Below are positions 41,046 through 50,098 of a stretch of 64,000 bases of DNA, piece after piece. The DNA comes from Comamonadaceae bacterium. Lineage in GTDB: Bacteria > Pseudomonadota > Gammaproteobacteria > Burkholderiales > Burkholderiaceae_C. The stretch lies in the NCBI GenBank assembly GCA_027488735.1, contig JAIYBB010000004.1, forward strand, positions 248,001 through 312,000, read 5' to 3'. Position numbers and translations under genes: made by a program. The notes beneath the pieces were generated by a model that was not told where the DNA came from, did no database searches, and saw nothing but the letters and a program-made list of their open reading frames with translations. Position 1 is the first letter of the stretch. Every line of letters starts with the position of its first letter.

Positions 41046-41217
41046 CCTACCTGAAATCGTTTTCGCACGGACCTTCCGGTGATGCTTTCATACACAGACA
41101 GCTGATCCCGAAGGTCTTTAGTCCTTTCTTTTCAATCCCTCTGGTCGCGGTACTTCTTAATATCAAGCTGGCGTCGTCGTTGGACCATCCCGAACGAACG
41201 CCTTTACGAGTTGAGCG

Positions 41218-41904
41218 CTAGAGCAGTGGCAAGATATCTCTTAAGTTAGCACCGCTGTGGCTTGGGCGAGGCCCCAAGGTTTCGAAGGGCAAACCTTGTC
41301 GATTGACCCAAAAGCTTTTGAAGCCAAACCAAGTCGCACCCAATGCATCCCAGCTGTTGCTGGACACAAACAACACTTCTCGAATGTCGGTCGGGTAATG
41401 GTGAGCAACCAAGCCGTAACTTTGCGGAGAAGTTTTAAATTGCCGGACTTCGTCCACTGACAACACTTTGTCTATCAAACCATTTATTCCCGCGCTGCTG
41501 ACCGCTGAATTGAGCATGTCTGGGCTGCCGTTTGAGAGGATGGCGCAGCGCATGCCTGCTTTTTTCAGCGATTGCAGCACTTCTAAATTTTCCTCAAACG
41601 GCTGCAAGTGGGAATACTGGTCCATCAGCTGTTTTTGTTTGGCGGGCGTTAACTCAAGTTGAAGCCGCTGACAGCTGTATTGCAAGGCCAATCTCGTCAC
41701 ATCCCAGAATGATTGGTAATGGCGGCTTCCCATCGGATTGAGCGGGTCGCTCAGGGAAATAAGACGGCTGTACTCAATTTGTTTATCGCGCCACAACACG
41801 GACAGGGCTGTGCCTTGGCCAGGAAATAACGCCTCGGCCATAGCGCCCACGGAATACACATCAAAAAGCGTGCCGTAGGCATCAAACACTACCAGTCGAA
41901 TCAT
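41218..41904 (-). CDS. (S)-2-haloacid dehalogenase-type HAD hydrolase (type II)
   Basis: A 228-residue HAD hydrolase. The nucleophile motif is [11 protein letters not shown], motif II is [12 protein letters not shown], and the late [23 protein letters not shown] is diagnostic of type II L-2-haloacid dehalogenases. It replaces halogen on 2-haloacids with inversion, though natural substrates in freshwater bacteria are often unknown. Start chosen at MIRLVVF. It is divergent from aroQ. Confidence 0.9.
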   Translation of the reverse strand: MIRLVVFDAYGTLFDVYSVGAMAEALFPGQGTALSVLWRDKQIEYSRLISLSDPLNPMGSRHYQSFWDVTRLALQYSCQRLQLELTPAKQKQLMDQYSHLQPFEENLEVLQSLKKAGMRCAILSNGSPDMLNSAVSSAGINGLIDKVLSVDEVRQFKTSPQSYGLVAHHYPTDIREVLFVSSNSWDALGATWFGFKSFWVNRQGLPFETLGPRPSHSGANLRDILPLL

Positions 41905-41994
41905 GGTTGCTCCTGCGATGAGGTCATTTGCAATGAATATCGGCACGCCGTGGCGAAGTCACGGGTTTGCAAGCCCCCATCGTATACTCAATTC

Positions 41995-42441
41995 ATGAAA
42001 ATACTTGTTCTCAACGGCCCCAATTTAAACTTGCTTGGCACCCGTGAACCCGAGCTCTACGGGGCCAATACGCTTGATGATGTTCATGCCTTGTGCACAC
42101 AAACTTCTCGCGCCTTGGGGTTTGAAGCCGACTGTTTTCAGAGTAACCATGAAGGCGAGTTGATCGACAAAATCCATGCCTATGGCAAGATGCACAAAGA
42201 GGGTTTGGCGCTTGGCGCTGTGTTCAACCCGGGGGCGCTGACCCATACGTCTGTGGCTTTGCATGATGCCATCAAGGGTTGCGGACTGCCAGTGATTGAA
42301 GTGCATATTTCCAACGTCCATGCCCGCGAAAGTTTTCGACACCATTCCTTTATCTCGCCCGTAGCGCGAGGCACAGTGATTGGCTTAGGTATACATGGCT
42401 ACGAATTGGCCATCCGCGGCCTGGTGGCGGTCTCACAATGA
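41995..42441 (+). CDS. aroQ: Type II 3-dehydroquinate dehydratase
   Basis: A 148-residue shikimate-pathway enzyme that dehydrates 3-dehydroquinate. Family motifs: [21 protein letters not shown] with the catalytic tyrosine, [50 protein letters not shown] (visible as [14 protein letters not shown]) and [11 protein letters not shown]. The ATG at 41995 matches the usual N-terminus. Its TGA overlaps the start of the next gene. Confidence 0.97.
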   Translation: MKILVLNGPNLNLLGTREPELYGANTLDDVHALCTQTSRALGFEADCFQSNHEGELIDKIHAYGKMHKEGLALGAVFNPGALTHTSVALHDAIKGCGLPVIEVHISNVHARESFRHHSFISPVARGTVIGLGIHGYELAIRGLVAVSQ

Positions 42442-42815
42442 AGCTGCCGGTTTTATGCTTACTGATCGCCGGTATGTTGCCGGTGCTCAGCACCGCCATC
42501 GCCAAATGGGGGTTTCGTGAATTCGACAACCACAATCCGCGCGAATGGTTGGCTCGCCAAACCGGTTTTCGCGCCCGTGCCAATGCCGCCCAGCACAATG
42601 CATTCGAGGCATTTCCCTTTTTCGCAGTCGCGGTTATTCTCGGGCTGGGGTTGTCCTTAGATGAAACTGTATTGAGCCGCTATTGCCTGATTTTCGTGGC
42701 GGCACGTGTTCTGTATTTGGTTGCCTATTTGGCAGACTTGGCCATTTTCAGAACCTTGTGTTGGGTGGTGGCTTATGCCAGTTGCTTGGCCATTTATGTG
42801 CATATGTTGGTTTAG
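42438..42815 (+). CDS. MAPEG-family membrane protein
   Basis: A 125-residue protein with about four membrane spans and the MAPEG pattern: [34 protein letters not shown], visible as [20 protein letters not shown], and [20 protein letters not shown]. The family includes microsomal glutathione-S-transferase-like proteins. The bacterial role is uncertain. It overlaps the aroQ stop by 4 nt and is convergent with the next gene. Confidence 0.88.
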   Translation: MKLPVLCLLIAGMLPVLSTAIAKWGFREFDNHNPREWLARQTGFRARANAAQHNAFEAFPFFAVAVILGLGLSLDETVLSRYCLIFVAARVLYLVAYLADLAIFRTLCWVVAYASCLAIYVHMLV

Positions 42816-42831
42816 CAACCAAGCCTGACCC

Positions 42832-43161
42832 TTATTCTTTGATCACTTTGCATGCGCCTTTGATATTTCTTTTTTCTTTCATCTGCTCGCAGCGTTCCAT
42901 AGCTTTGCGCTCGGCAACCGCTGACATCTTGACGTAAATAGAGCAGGTGAAAATCATTTTTTCTTGGTCCATGTTGCTGTCATAACTGGTCACGCAGCGG
43001 CCTATGTCACCGAGGTTGGGTTTTTCATGGCGGTAAGCCTCTTGCAGTGCGCCGGGTAAATCGTGCAAGTGCACAGAGGGGTATACGTAGGGCTCAGCAA
43101 TTAATGTGGTGGTCACACTGCAAAGAGCCGCACAAAGCATCAGGGGCAAATTTTTTTTCAT
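42832..43161 (-). CDS. Small exported protein, unknown function
   Basis: A 109-residue protein with a signal peptide (MKKNLPLMLCAALCSVTTTLIA) and three cysteines in the mature part (GRCVTSY, FTCSIY, ERCEQM) plus GACKVIKE near the end. No family is recognised. The start at 43161 is chosen for the signal sequence. It is divergent from the histidine/glycine-rich gene. Confidence 0.65.
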   Translation of the reverse strand: MKKNLPLMLCAALCSVTTTLIAEPYVYPSVHLHDLPGALQEAYRHEKPNLGDIGRCVTSYDSNMDQEKMIFTCSIYVKMSAVAERKAMERCEQMKEKRNIKGACKVIKE

Positions 43162-43263
43162 GCTGTCGATCTTAAGCCACACAACATGTCATCCGACTGA
43201 CATCGCACGGCGTTGCTCTGTTGATGTGCAGTATTGGCCCATCACTAACCCCAAGGAGACTGT

Positions 43264-43671
43264 ATGAAACGACTCACGCCTCTTGTCTTTTTAGTATTAA
43301 TTATTTCTTCTGTGTCGGGAGCCTTGGCAGATAAGCCGCGTTGGCAGCACCATGACCGCACCGTGCTTAAACTGCAAACACATGGCGGTGGCGGATATAG
43401 GCATGGGTATGGTGGTAGTTACAGGCATGGGCATAGCGGCAAGCACCATGGACACGGCGGGGCGGGATGGTCACCACTGGCAACCGTTGCCATTTTGGGC
43501 TCGGCGGTTTATTGGGCCAATACCTATTCGCCGCCTTCGGTCACTACTGTCGTCGTAACGCCTTCCGTCGTTTACAGTCCACCAAGAGTGGCTTATTTTT
43601 GCCAAACCAGTCAGCAGTATTACCCGGTCGTTCCGGTGTGTCAGGTGCCTTGGCAAATGGTGAGCTACTGA
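43264..43671 (+). CDS. Exported Gly/His-rich protein
   Basis: A 135-residue protein with a signal peptide (cleavage near GALADK). The mature N-terminus is extremely rich in glycine, histidine and tyrosine (GGGGYRHGYGGSYRHGHSGK), followed by a hydrophobic segment (LATVAILGSAVYWA) and a Pro/Val/Tyr-rich end with two cysteines. The histidines suggest metal binding, or a cell-surface structural role. A ribosome site (AAGGAGA) precedes the ATG. No family name is certain. Confidence 0.7.
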   Translation: MKRLTPLVFLVLIISSVSGALADKPRWQHHDRTVLKLQTHGGGGYRHGYGGSYRHGHSGKHHGHGGAGWSPLATVAILGSAVYWANTYSPPSVTTVVVTPSVVYSPPRVAYFCQTSQQYYPVVPVCQVPWQMVSY

Positions 43672-43674
43672 TAC

Positions 43675-44604
43675 TCACAAAGACACGATAGATTTTTCCC
43701 CTTGGCGTTGCGAATGACGCAGCGTTGCGCCGAGCTTTTCGATTTCCACGCTCGCACGCTTGCTGGCGTAGACCTTGCGTTTCAGCCAGTCAATTTCTTC
43801 TTCCAAGGTTTTGTCAGAGGACAAACTGCGGAACCAGGTTTTTCTGTCGCCGTCCCAACGGTAGCCACGTGCTTTCAACAAGTCCTTTGTGTCGAAAGGA
43901 GAGCCCAAGGCAGACAAGCGCACTTGCGGTTGGTTAAGCGTTTCAAGCAGTTGCAACAACACCGGTTGCTGGCTTTGTGGCAACACCATATGAAGCAACT
44001 CCAACAATGCCCAGCAGTCCATTTCAGCCCGGTGCGCATCATAAAAGTAGCCCTGCGTTTGCAGCAAATATTCCAATTTGGCTGAACCCATGCCTTCAGC
44101 TTTCCAGTCAATATCTTTGATGCTGCAGGCCCAATTTTTGTTTTCAAATTCGGGCCATCGTTGCTCGACAAACGGGCGGTCAAAGGCTGCGTTGTGTGCA
44201 ATCACCACCGATGCCTCAGCCAACATGGATTGCACCTCGAGATCATTAATGCGTTTGCCGTGCACCATGTCATCGGTGATATGGTGAACTGCGGTGGTCT
44301 CCGGCGGAATAGGAACGCCTGGGTCTTCGAGTTCATCAAACACTTTCAACACACGGTGCAGTTGCCCAGTTTCCGGATCGAATTCAAACAAAATCATTCC
44401 CAACTCAATCACCTTGCATTGCAAGGTGTTGAGCCCCGTGGTTTCAGTGTCAAGCACAATGCCCTTGAGCAGTCGTCGGCCATGTGGCGCATCGGCAAAC
44501 ACTTGCTTGGGTTGCAGTCTGCGAAGTACGCGGTAATCAGGGTGCAAGTCAAGTGACAAAGCCATGTTGGCGGCTTGGCTGTCGTCAGGGATGTTGGGAT
44601 TCAT
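43675..44604 (-). CDS. DnaQ-like 3'-5' exonuclease (DEDDh)
   Basis: A 309-residue protein with an N-terminal exonuclease domain of the DnaQ/PolC epsilon type: Exo I GIVLDTETTGLN, AVHHITDDMVHGKRI, Exo II VIAHNAAFDRPFVEQRWP and Exo III DAHRAEMDCWALLELL with the catalytic histidine. A C-terminal extension of about 90 residues (GYRWDGDRKTWFRSL; LEEEIDWLKRKVYA) is not a polymerase-binding tail known to me. The substrate may be DNA ends or small oligonucleotides. The 130 nt before the next gene carry no supported feature. Confidence 0.88.
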   Translation of the reverse strand: MNPNIPDDSQAANMALSLDLHPDYRVLRRLQPKQVFADAPHGRRLLKGIVLDTETTGLNTLQCKVIELGMILFEFDPETGQLHRVLKVFDELEDPGVPIPPETTAVHHITDDMVHGKRINDLEVQSMLAEASVVIAHNAAFDRPFVEQRWPEFENKNWACSIKDIDWKAEGMGSAKLEYLLQTQGYFYDAHRAEMDCWALLELLHMVLPQSQQPVLLQLLETLNQPQVRLSALGSPFDTKDLLKARGYRWDGDRKTWFRSLSSDKTLEEEIDWLKRKVYASKRASVEIEKLGATLRHSQRQGEKSIVSL

Positions 44605-44732
44605 AAAATGGGCTGCGTGAAAACTTCAGATAGTCAGCAACAAAGTGTAAGCGCTGGGCAGATTTGGTTTGGCTAACGCAGTGGATCGTGGCTTGCTCGC
44701 CCATGGCAAGCACAGTCGTTTTACTTAGGCTA

Positions 44733-45824
44733 TCAATCGCCAGTTCCTTGACCCATGCGCTTGATGGCCAGGGCACACGCGGGCACCAAAGCCGGTCCGG
44801 CATAAATCAAACCGGTGTATATCTGAACCAGATCGGCACCGGCTTGGATTTTTTCCACCGCATCCTCTGGTTGCATCACACCGCCCACGCCAATGATCGG
44901 AAATTGCGGCCCCAGGTGCTGCCTGACATAACGAATGACTCGGTTACTGGCTTGGCGCACTGGCGCTCCAGACAAGCCACCGGCTTCGTTGGCGTGCGGC
45001 ATGCCTTGAACCGCTTCGCGAGACAAAGTGGTGTTGGTGGCAATCACTCCCCAAGCATTGTCAGATGGCGCCCCGTTATGCATACAGCATTGGCGCAGGG
45101 TGTTGCACAGTTGTTCAAGCTGGAAATCATCTAGATCAGGAGCTATTTTGATAAAGACCGGCACATGGCGTTGGTGTTTGAGGGCAAGTGTTTGTCGATG
45201 GCTCTGCAACATTTCAAGCAATTGCACAAAGGCTTGATCGGTTTGCAGTTGACGCAAATCTTGGGTGTTAGGGCTGGAGATATTGACCGTGATGTAGTCG
45301 GCGTGTGGATACACCGCTTCCAAGCACAAACGGTAATCTTCGTTTGCGTTAGCGATGGGAGTAGCTGCATTTTTGCCAATGTTCAAACCCAACAACATGG
45401 GCGAGTTGGCATATTGTCTGAAGCGCGCCTGTGTAACGTGGGACAGAAAGCTTTCTAAACCACCGTTGTTAAAACCCAGTCGGTTGATCAAGCCGCGGGC
45501 TTTGGGCAAGCGAAACATACGCGGCTTGGGATTGCCCGGTTGCGCCACAGGTGTGACGGTTCCCACCTCGACAAATCCAAAGCCCATGTGTTGCCAAGCA
45601 TCTATGCAACGGGCGTTTTTGTCTAAGCCTGCTGCCAAGCCAATCCGGTTGGGAAATGTCAGCCCGCACAGTTGCACAGGGTCGCTGATTTTTTCTTGCT
45701 TATAGGCATAGCGAAGCGGGCTGTGTTGGGTGGCTGCCAGCCATTGCAAGGTGTGGTCGTGAACCACTTCTGGGTCGGCAGCAAACAGCAGGGGGCGAAG
45801 CAAGGCGTAGGGCAACACTGACAT
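44733..45824 (-). CDS. pyrD: Dihydroorotate dehydrogenase (quinone), class 2
   Basis: A 363-residue membrane-associated flavoprotein that oxidises dihydroorotate to orotate with quinone in pyrimidine synthesis. Signatures: [39 protein letters not shown] in parts, [40 protein letters not shown] and [15 protein letters not shown]. The N-terminal helix for quinone access is present. It is divergent from rpiA with 37 nt between starts. Confidence 0.97.
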   Translation of the reverse strand: MSVLPYALLRPLLFAADPEVVHDHTLQWLAATQHSPLRYAYKQEKISDPVQLCGLTFPNRIGLAAGLDKNARCIDAWQHMGFGFVEVGTVTPVAQPGNPKPRMFRLPKARGLINRLGFNNGGLESFLSHVTQARFRQYANSPMLLGLNIGKNAATPIANANEDYRLCLEAVYPHADYITVNISSPNTQDLRQLQTDQAFVQLLEMLQSHRQTLALKHQRHVPVFIKIAPDLDDFQLEQLCNTLRQCCMHNGAPSDNAWGVIATNTTLSREAVQGMPHANEAGGLSGAPVRQASNRVIRYVRQHLGPQFPIIGVGGVMQPEDAVEKIQAGADLVQIYTGLIYAGPALVPACALAIKRMGQGTGD

Positions 45825-45861
45825 GGATAATCCGTCAAAGATGAATAAGGAATTGTCACCG

Positions 45862-46551
45862 ATGAACCAGACTGGCCAAACGCAGGACGAATTAAAAACA
45901 CTGGTGGCGCAAGCTGCTTTGAACTATGTGGTGCCAGGGGAATATTTGGGTGTGGGAACCGGCTCAACCGTGAATCTGTTCATCGATGCATTGGCAGCCA
46001 GTGGCATTGCCATCAAAGCGGCGGTATCGAGTTCAATCGCCTCTACCCAAAGACTGCAGTCATTGGGTGTGCCGGTGGTGGACCTGACGCTGGTATTGCG
46101 CATGGCTGTGTATATCGACGGCGCCGATGAGATTGATGCCAACGGCTTCATGGTCAAAGGGGGAGGCGCTGCTTTGACCCGGGAAAAAATTGTGGCGGCG
46201 CAAGCTGATCGGTTTGTGTGTATTGCCGATGCCTCCAAGCGCGTCGAAGTATTGGGCACATTTCCTCTGCCGGTAGAAGTTATTCCCATGGCCGCACCGG
46301 AATTGATGCGGCAATTTTCGCTGCTGGGTGGTCAAGCCAAATTGCGCATGGTCAACGACCAGGCTTTTGTCACTGACAACGGCCAGCATTTGTTGGATGT
46401 GGTGGGCTTGCGCATCAACGACCCGCTGGGTTTTGAAAACAAAGTTAGCCAGTGGCCAGGCGTGGTCACGGTAGGCGTGTTTGCGCACCAAAGAGCGCAT
46501 GTATGTTTGCTGGGCACCACTCAAGGCGTGCAAACCTTGGTTTACGACTGA
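45862..46551 (+). CDS. rpiA: Ribose-5-phosphate isomerase A
   Basis: A 229-residue isomerase of the pentose phosphate pathway. Signatures: [43 protein letters not shown] and [16 protein letters not shown], with the catalytic Asp/Lys region intact. ATG 45862 is preferred: AAGGA lies 10 nt upstream; earlier in-frame ATGs at 45823 and 45841 would extend it. It converges with prlC, overlapping it by 10 nt. Confidence 0.96.
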   Translation: MNQTGQTQDELKTLVAQAALNYVVPGEYLGVGTGSTVNLFIDALAASGIAIKAAVSSSIASTQRLQSLGVPVVDLTLVLRMAVYIDGADEIDANGFMVKGGGAALTREKIVAAQADRFVCIADASKRVEVLGTFPLPVEVIPMAAPELMRQFSLLGGQAKLRMVNDQAFVTDNGQHLLDVVGLRINDPLGFENKVSQWPGVVTVGVFAHQRAHVCLLGTTQGVQTLVYD

Positions 46552-48575
46552 TGCGCCATGCCTTGGTGCCGAAGCAGTGCATCTAGGTTGGGCTCGCGGC
46601 CGCGAAATGCCTTGAAAGACGCCATGGCGGGACGACTGCCGCCTGCTTCCAAAATTGCACGTCTGTAGCGTCTGCCGGTCTCCACGCTGTGCTGACCGTC
46701 TGCTGTGCTGCTTTCCTCAAATGCAGCGTAAGCATCCGCACTCAACACCTCGGCCCATTTGTAGCTGTAATAACCTGCGGCATAACCGCCTGCAAATATG
46801 TGGCTGAAAGAATGGGGCATGCGATTAAAGGCAGGCGGGTACATGACCGCGACTTCTTCGCGCACTTGCTGCAACACATCCAGTACCCGGATGTCTTGGG
46901 CCGGTAAGGTGTGCAAATACATGTCCAACAATGAAAACTCTATTTGACGCAAAGTTTGCAAACCGCTTTGGAAATTCTTAGCAGCAAGCATCTTGTCAAA
47001 CAATGCGCGCGGCAATGGTTCGCCGGTGTCCACATGCGCAGTCATGTGTTTAAGGACAGACCATTCCCAGCAGAAATTCTCCATGAATTGGCTCGGCAAT
47101 TCGACCGCATCCCATTCCACGCCGCTGATACCAGAGACATCGCGCTCGTTGACTTGGGTGAGCATGTGGTGCAGGCCATGGCCGCATTCATGAAACAAGG
47201 TGATCACATCGTCGTGCGTGAGCAAAGGAGGTTGTCCGTTGATACCCTCTGCAAAATTACAGACCAAATGCGCCACAGGTGTTTGCAAATGACCGGTGTC
47301 AGGGCGTAGCCAACGAGCGCGTACGTCGTCCATCCAGGCACCACCACGCTTGCCTTGTCTGGCGCCTGGGTCAAGATAAAACTGGCCCACCAATTGGCTT
47401 TGCCGTTCTATCCGATAAAACAAAACGCCGGGGTGCCAGACGGGGGCATGGTCTTGTCGGATGGCCACTTCGAACAATGTTTCGACAATTTTGAACAAGC
47501 CTTCAAGCACCTTGGGCGCGGTGAAATACGCTTTGACCTCTAAATCGCTAAAGGCATAACGCGCTTGCTTGAGTTTTTCGCCGACAAAGGTCCAGTCCCA
47601 AGCATGAGGGTTTGACAGCTGCAAATGGTCTGCGGCAAATTGGCGCATCTCAGCCAGATCAGTAACGGCATAAGGTTTGGCGCGCATCGCCAAGTCGCGC
47701 AAAAAACCCACCACATGCTCAGGCGACTCGGCCATTTTGCTGGCCAAAGAAACCTGTGCATGGTTGTCGTAGCCCAGCAGTTGGGCTTCTTCCTCTCTGA
47801 GTTGAAGAATTTCAATCAATAAGGCGCTGTTGTCGAATTGCAGATGATCGGATAGCTCAGAGGCGCGGGTGGCGTATGCGCGGTACATTTTTTCGCGAAC
47901 AGCGCTGTTGAGCGCATATTGCATGACCGGCATATAGCAAGGCATTTTCAAGGTCAGTTTGTAGCCGTTTTGCCCCTCAGCCAACGCCAGCGCGCGGGCA
48001 GTATCCAGCACATCACTTGGAATACCAGCGGCGTCATCGTCCGTGATGGTCATGGACCATGCGTCAGTCGCATCCAAGACATGCTCGCTGAACAGTTGGC
48101 TGATTTCTGCCTGGCGTTCTTGGATGGCTGCGAAGCGCTCTTTTGCGAGGCCACTCAGTTCAGCCCCAGACAAGACAAAGTTGCGCAGTGCCAGGGTTCT
48201 GGCGTGGCTTTGTTCTGGGTTCAAGCTGTCCGGTCGAATGGCTTTGTATTTGGCGTAGAGCGCTTCATTGGCGCCCAGACGTGTCCAAAACTCGGTGACT
48301 TTCGGCAGTTGCGCGTTGTAGGCCGCACGAAGTTCGGGCGTGTCAGCCACAGATTGCAAATGGCTGACAGCGCCCCAAGCGCGCCCCAGTTGTTCGGTGG
48401 CGGTGTCCAACACAAGTGAGATGCGAACCCAATCCGCAGGGAAATCATCTTGTGTCACTGTGAGCAGTGCTGCATCTGCTTGTTGCAGCAATTGCGCGAT
48501 GGCCGGTTCAACGTCGGCAGGTGTGATGCGGTCAAACAGCGGAAGCGCAGAAAAGTCGAGCAGTGGGTTTGTCAT
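46542..48575 (-). CDS. prlC: Oligopeptidase A, M3 metallopeptidase
   Basis: A 677-residue M3-family cytosolic oligopeptidase. Zinc site: [16 protein letters not shown] with HExxH, and the downstream [21 protein letters not shown] carrying the third ligand region. Other matches: the N-terminal [13 protein letters not shown] and the C-terminal [21 protein letters not shown]. It degrades signal-peptide fragments and short peptides. It is the last gene of an operon after folD (4 nt gap). Confidence 0.96.
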   Translation of the reverse strand: MTNPLLDFSALPLFDRITPADVEPAIAQLLQQADAALLTVTQDDFPADWVRISLVLDTATEQLGRAWGAVSHLQSVADTPELRAAYNAQLPKVTEFWTRLGANEALYAKYKAIRPDSLNPEQSHARTLALRNFVLSGAELSGLAKERFAAIQERQAEISQLFSEHVLDATDAWSMTITDDDAAGIPSDVLDTARALALAEGQNGYKLTLKMPCYMPVMQYALNSAVREKMYRAYATRASELSDHLQFDNSALLIEILQLREEEAQLLGYDNHAQVSLASKMAESPEHVVGFLRDLAMRAKPYAVTDLAEMRQFAADHLQLSNPHAWDWTFVGEKLKQARYAFSDLEVKAYFTAPKVLEGLFKIVETLFEVAIRQDHAPVWHPGVLFYRIERQSQLVGQFYLDPGARQGKRGGAWMDDVRARWLRPDTGHLQTPVAHLVCNFAEGINGQPPLLTHDDVITLFHECGHGLHHMLTQVNERDVSGISGVEWDAVELPSQFMENFCWEWSVLKHMTAHVDTGEPLPRALFDKMLAAKNFQSGLQTLRQIEFSLLDMYLHTLPAQDIRVLDVLQQVREEVAVMYPPAFNRMPHSFSHIFAGGYAAGYYSYKWAEVLSADAYAAFEESSTADGQHSVETGRRYRRAILEAGGSRPAMASFKAFRGREPNLDALLRHQGMAHQS

Positions 48576-48579
48576 GCGG

Positions 48580-49434
48580 TCAAGAAGAAGCGTGGAGTTC
48601 GGCAGATGCCAAGGTATTGACCAGCAACATGGTGATGGTCATGGGGCCTACGCCTCCGGGCACAGGGGTGATGTAGGAGGCAACTTGTTTGACGCCCTCG
48701 TAGTCCACATCGCCACACAACTTGCCCTCGTCATCACGGTTCATGCCGACGTCGATCACCACAGCACCGGGTTTGACCATGTCTGCCGTGATTATGTTGC
48801 GCTTGCCGACAGCGGCGACGATGACATCGGCTTGCAGCGTATGCGCTTTTAGATCGGGTGTGGCGCTGTGGCAAATGGTGACCGTGGCATGTTCTTGGAG
48901 CAGCATCAGTGCCATGGGCTTGCCCACAATATTGCTGCGACCAATGACCACGGCATGTTTGCCTTTCAGCGAAAAGCCAATGTGCTCAAGCATCTTCATG
49001 CAACCGTGGGGCGTGCAAGGCCAGTAGCCAGGCAAACCGGTCATGAGTGCGCCGGCGCTGGCGACATGAAAACCATCCACATCTTTTTCTGGGGCAATGG
49101 CTTCGATGACTTTTTGGGAATTGATGTGGGCAGGCAAAGGCAATTGCACCAAAATGCCGTGAATACTGTTGTCATGGTTCAGTGCGTGTACCCGTGCCAG
49201 CAATTCTGCTTCTGTCATGGAAGCATCGTGTTTTTCCAGCAGTGAATGGATACCTGTTTGTTCGCAAGCTTTGACTTTGTTGCGCACATAGACCTGGCTG
49301 GCGGGGTTGTCCCCGACCAAAATGACCGCAAGACCTGCAGTGACACCACGCGTTTGAAGGGATTTGACTTTGTCGCTGACTTGTTGGCGTAACAGAGCGG
49401 AGAGGGCGTTGCCGTCAATGATGGATGCTGTCAT
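48580..49434 (-). CDS. folD: Methylenetetrahydrofolate dehydrogenase/cyclohydrolase
   Basis: A 284-residue bifunctional enzyme interconverting methylene-, methenyl- and 10-formyl-THF. Signatures: [31 protein letters not shown], the NADP site [17 protein letters not shown] and [14 protein letters not shown]. Its ATG is 3 nt after the stop of the response regulator gene, an unusual operon partner, and prlC follows. Confidence 0.97.
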   Translation of the reverse strand: MTASIIDGNALSALLRQQVSDKVKSLQTRGVTAGLAVILVGDNPASQVYVRNKVKACEQTGIHSLLEKHDASMTEAELLARVHALNHDNSIHGILVQLPLPAHINSQKVIEAIAPEKDVDGFHVASAGALMTGLPGYWPCTPHGCMKMLEHIGFSLKGKHAVVIGRSNIVGKPMALMLLQEHATVTICHSATPDLKAHTLQADVIVAAVGKRNIITADMVKPGAVVIDVGMNRDDEGKLCGDVDYEGVKQVASYITPVPGGVGPMTITMLLVNTLASAELHASS

Positions 49435-49437
49435 GGT

Positions 49438-50064
49438 TCAGGCCTTGGTGGAGTTCGGACTAAGGGCGATTTTGAGCAAATCAGCCACGGTGTTGGCGTT
49501 GAGTTTTTCCATGATGTTGGCGCGGTGTGCCTCCACGGTTTTGATGCTGATACCTAGGTCGTCAGCGATTTGCTTGTTCAAGCGGCCAGCGACGATACGT
49601 TCTAGCACTTGCGATTCACGCGCAGTCAGTTTCCCCATCAGAGCATCTCTGTTGGCGGCGTGCTGATAATCCGCAAAGGCTCCGCGGGCTTGGTCCAGCA
49701 TGCGTTCGACCACGCTCAGCAATTCTTCTTCTTTGAAGGGTTTGGGGATGAAGTCCATCGCGCCCTTTTTCATGGTGGTGACCGCCATGGGCACATCGCC
49801 ATGGCCAGTGATGAATACGATGGGCAGAGGAGATTTGCGCTCAATCAAGCGGTCTTGCAATTCAAGCCCGGTGATACCCGGCATGCGGATATCCACCAAC
49901 AGGCAAGCGACTTCGCGCGGGTCATAACGGCTCAGAAATGATTCGGCAGAATCAAAGCAACGTACCCTGTAGTCTTTGCCTTCAAGCAACCATTGCAATG
50001 AATCACGCACAGCTTCGTCATCATCCACCACGTAGATGTTGCCTTTTTTGGGAATCAAGCTCAT
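49438..50064 (-). CDS. FixJ/NarL-type response regulator
   Basis: A 208-residue response regulator. The receiver has VVDDDEAVRDSLQWLL, the phospho-acceptor aspartate in LLVDIRMPGITGLEL, and KPFKEEELL. The C-terminal LuxR-type helix-turn-helix reads LTARESQVLERIVAGRLNKQIA and GISIKTVEAHRANIMEKL, the FixJ/TtrR/DctR subtype. It is 34 nt downstream of a PAS-containing sensor kinase, its obvious partner. folD follows 3 nt later. Confidence 0.95.
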   Translation of the reverse strand: MSLIPKKGNIYVVDDDEAVRDSLQWLLEGKDYRVRCFDSAESFLSRYDPREVACLLVDIRMPGITGLELQDRLIERKSPLPIVFITGHGDVPMAVTTMKKGAMDFIPKPFKEEELLSVVERMLDQARGAFADYQHAANRDALMGKLTARESQVLERIVAGRLNKQIADDLGISIKTVEAHRANIMEKLNANTVADLLKIALSPNSTKA

Positions 50065-50098
50065 CAGTTACTCCAAAGACTATAAAAAAATACGAATA

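Noticed and set aside
41065..41125. GACCTTC/GAAGGTC inverted repeat after the second bactofilin
   Set aside because: The loop is about 30 nt and no T run follows directly, so a terminator cannot be claimed.
44585..44803. 72-codon minus-strand frame overlapping the pyrD end
   Set aside because: It overlaps the 3' end of pyrD in another frame, lacks a ribosome site and shows no family pattern; the 130-nt gap appears to be noncoding.
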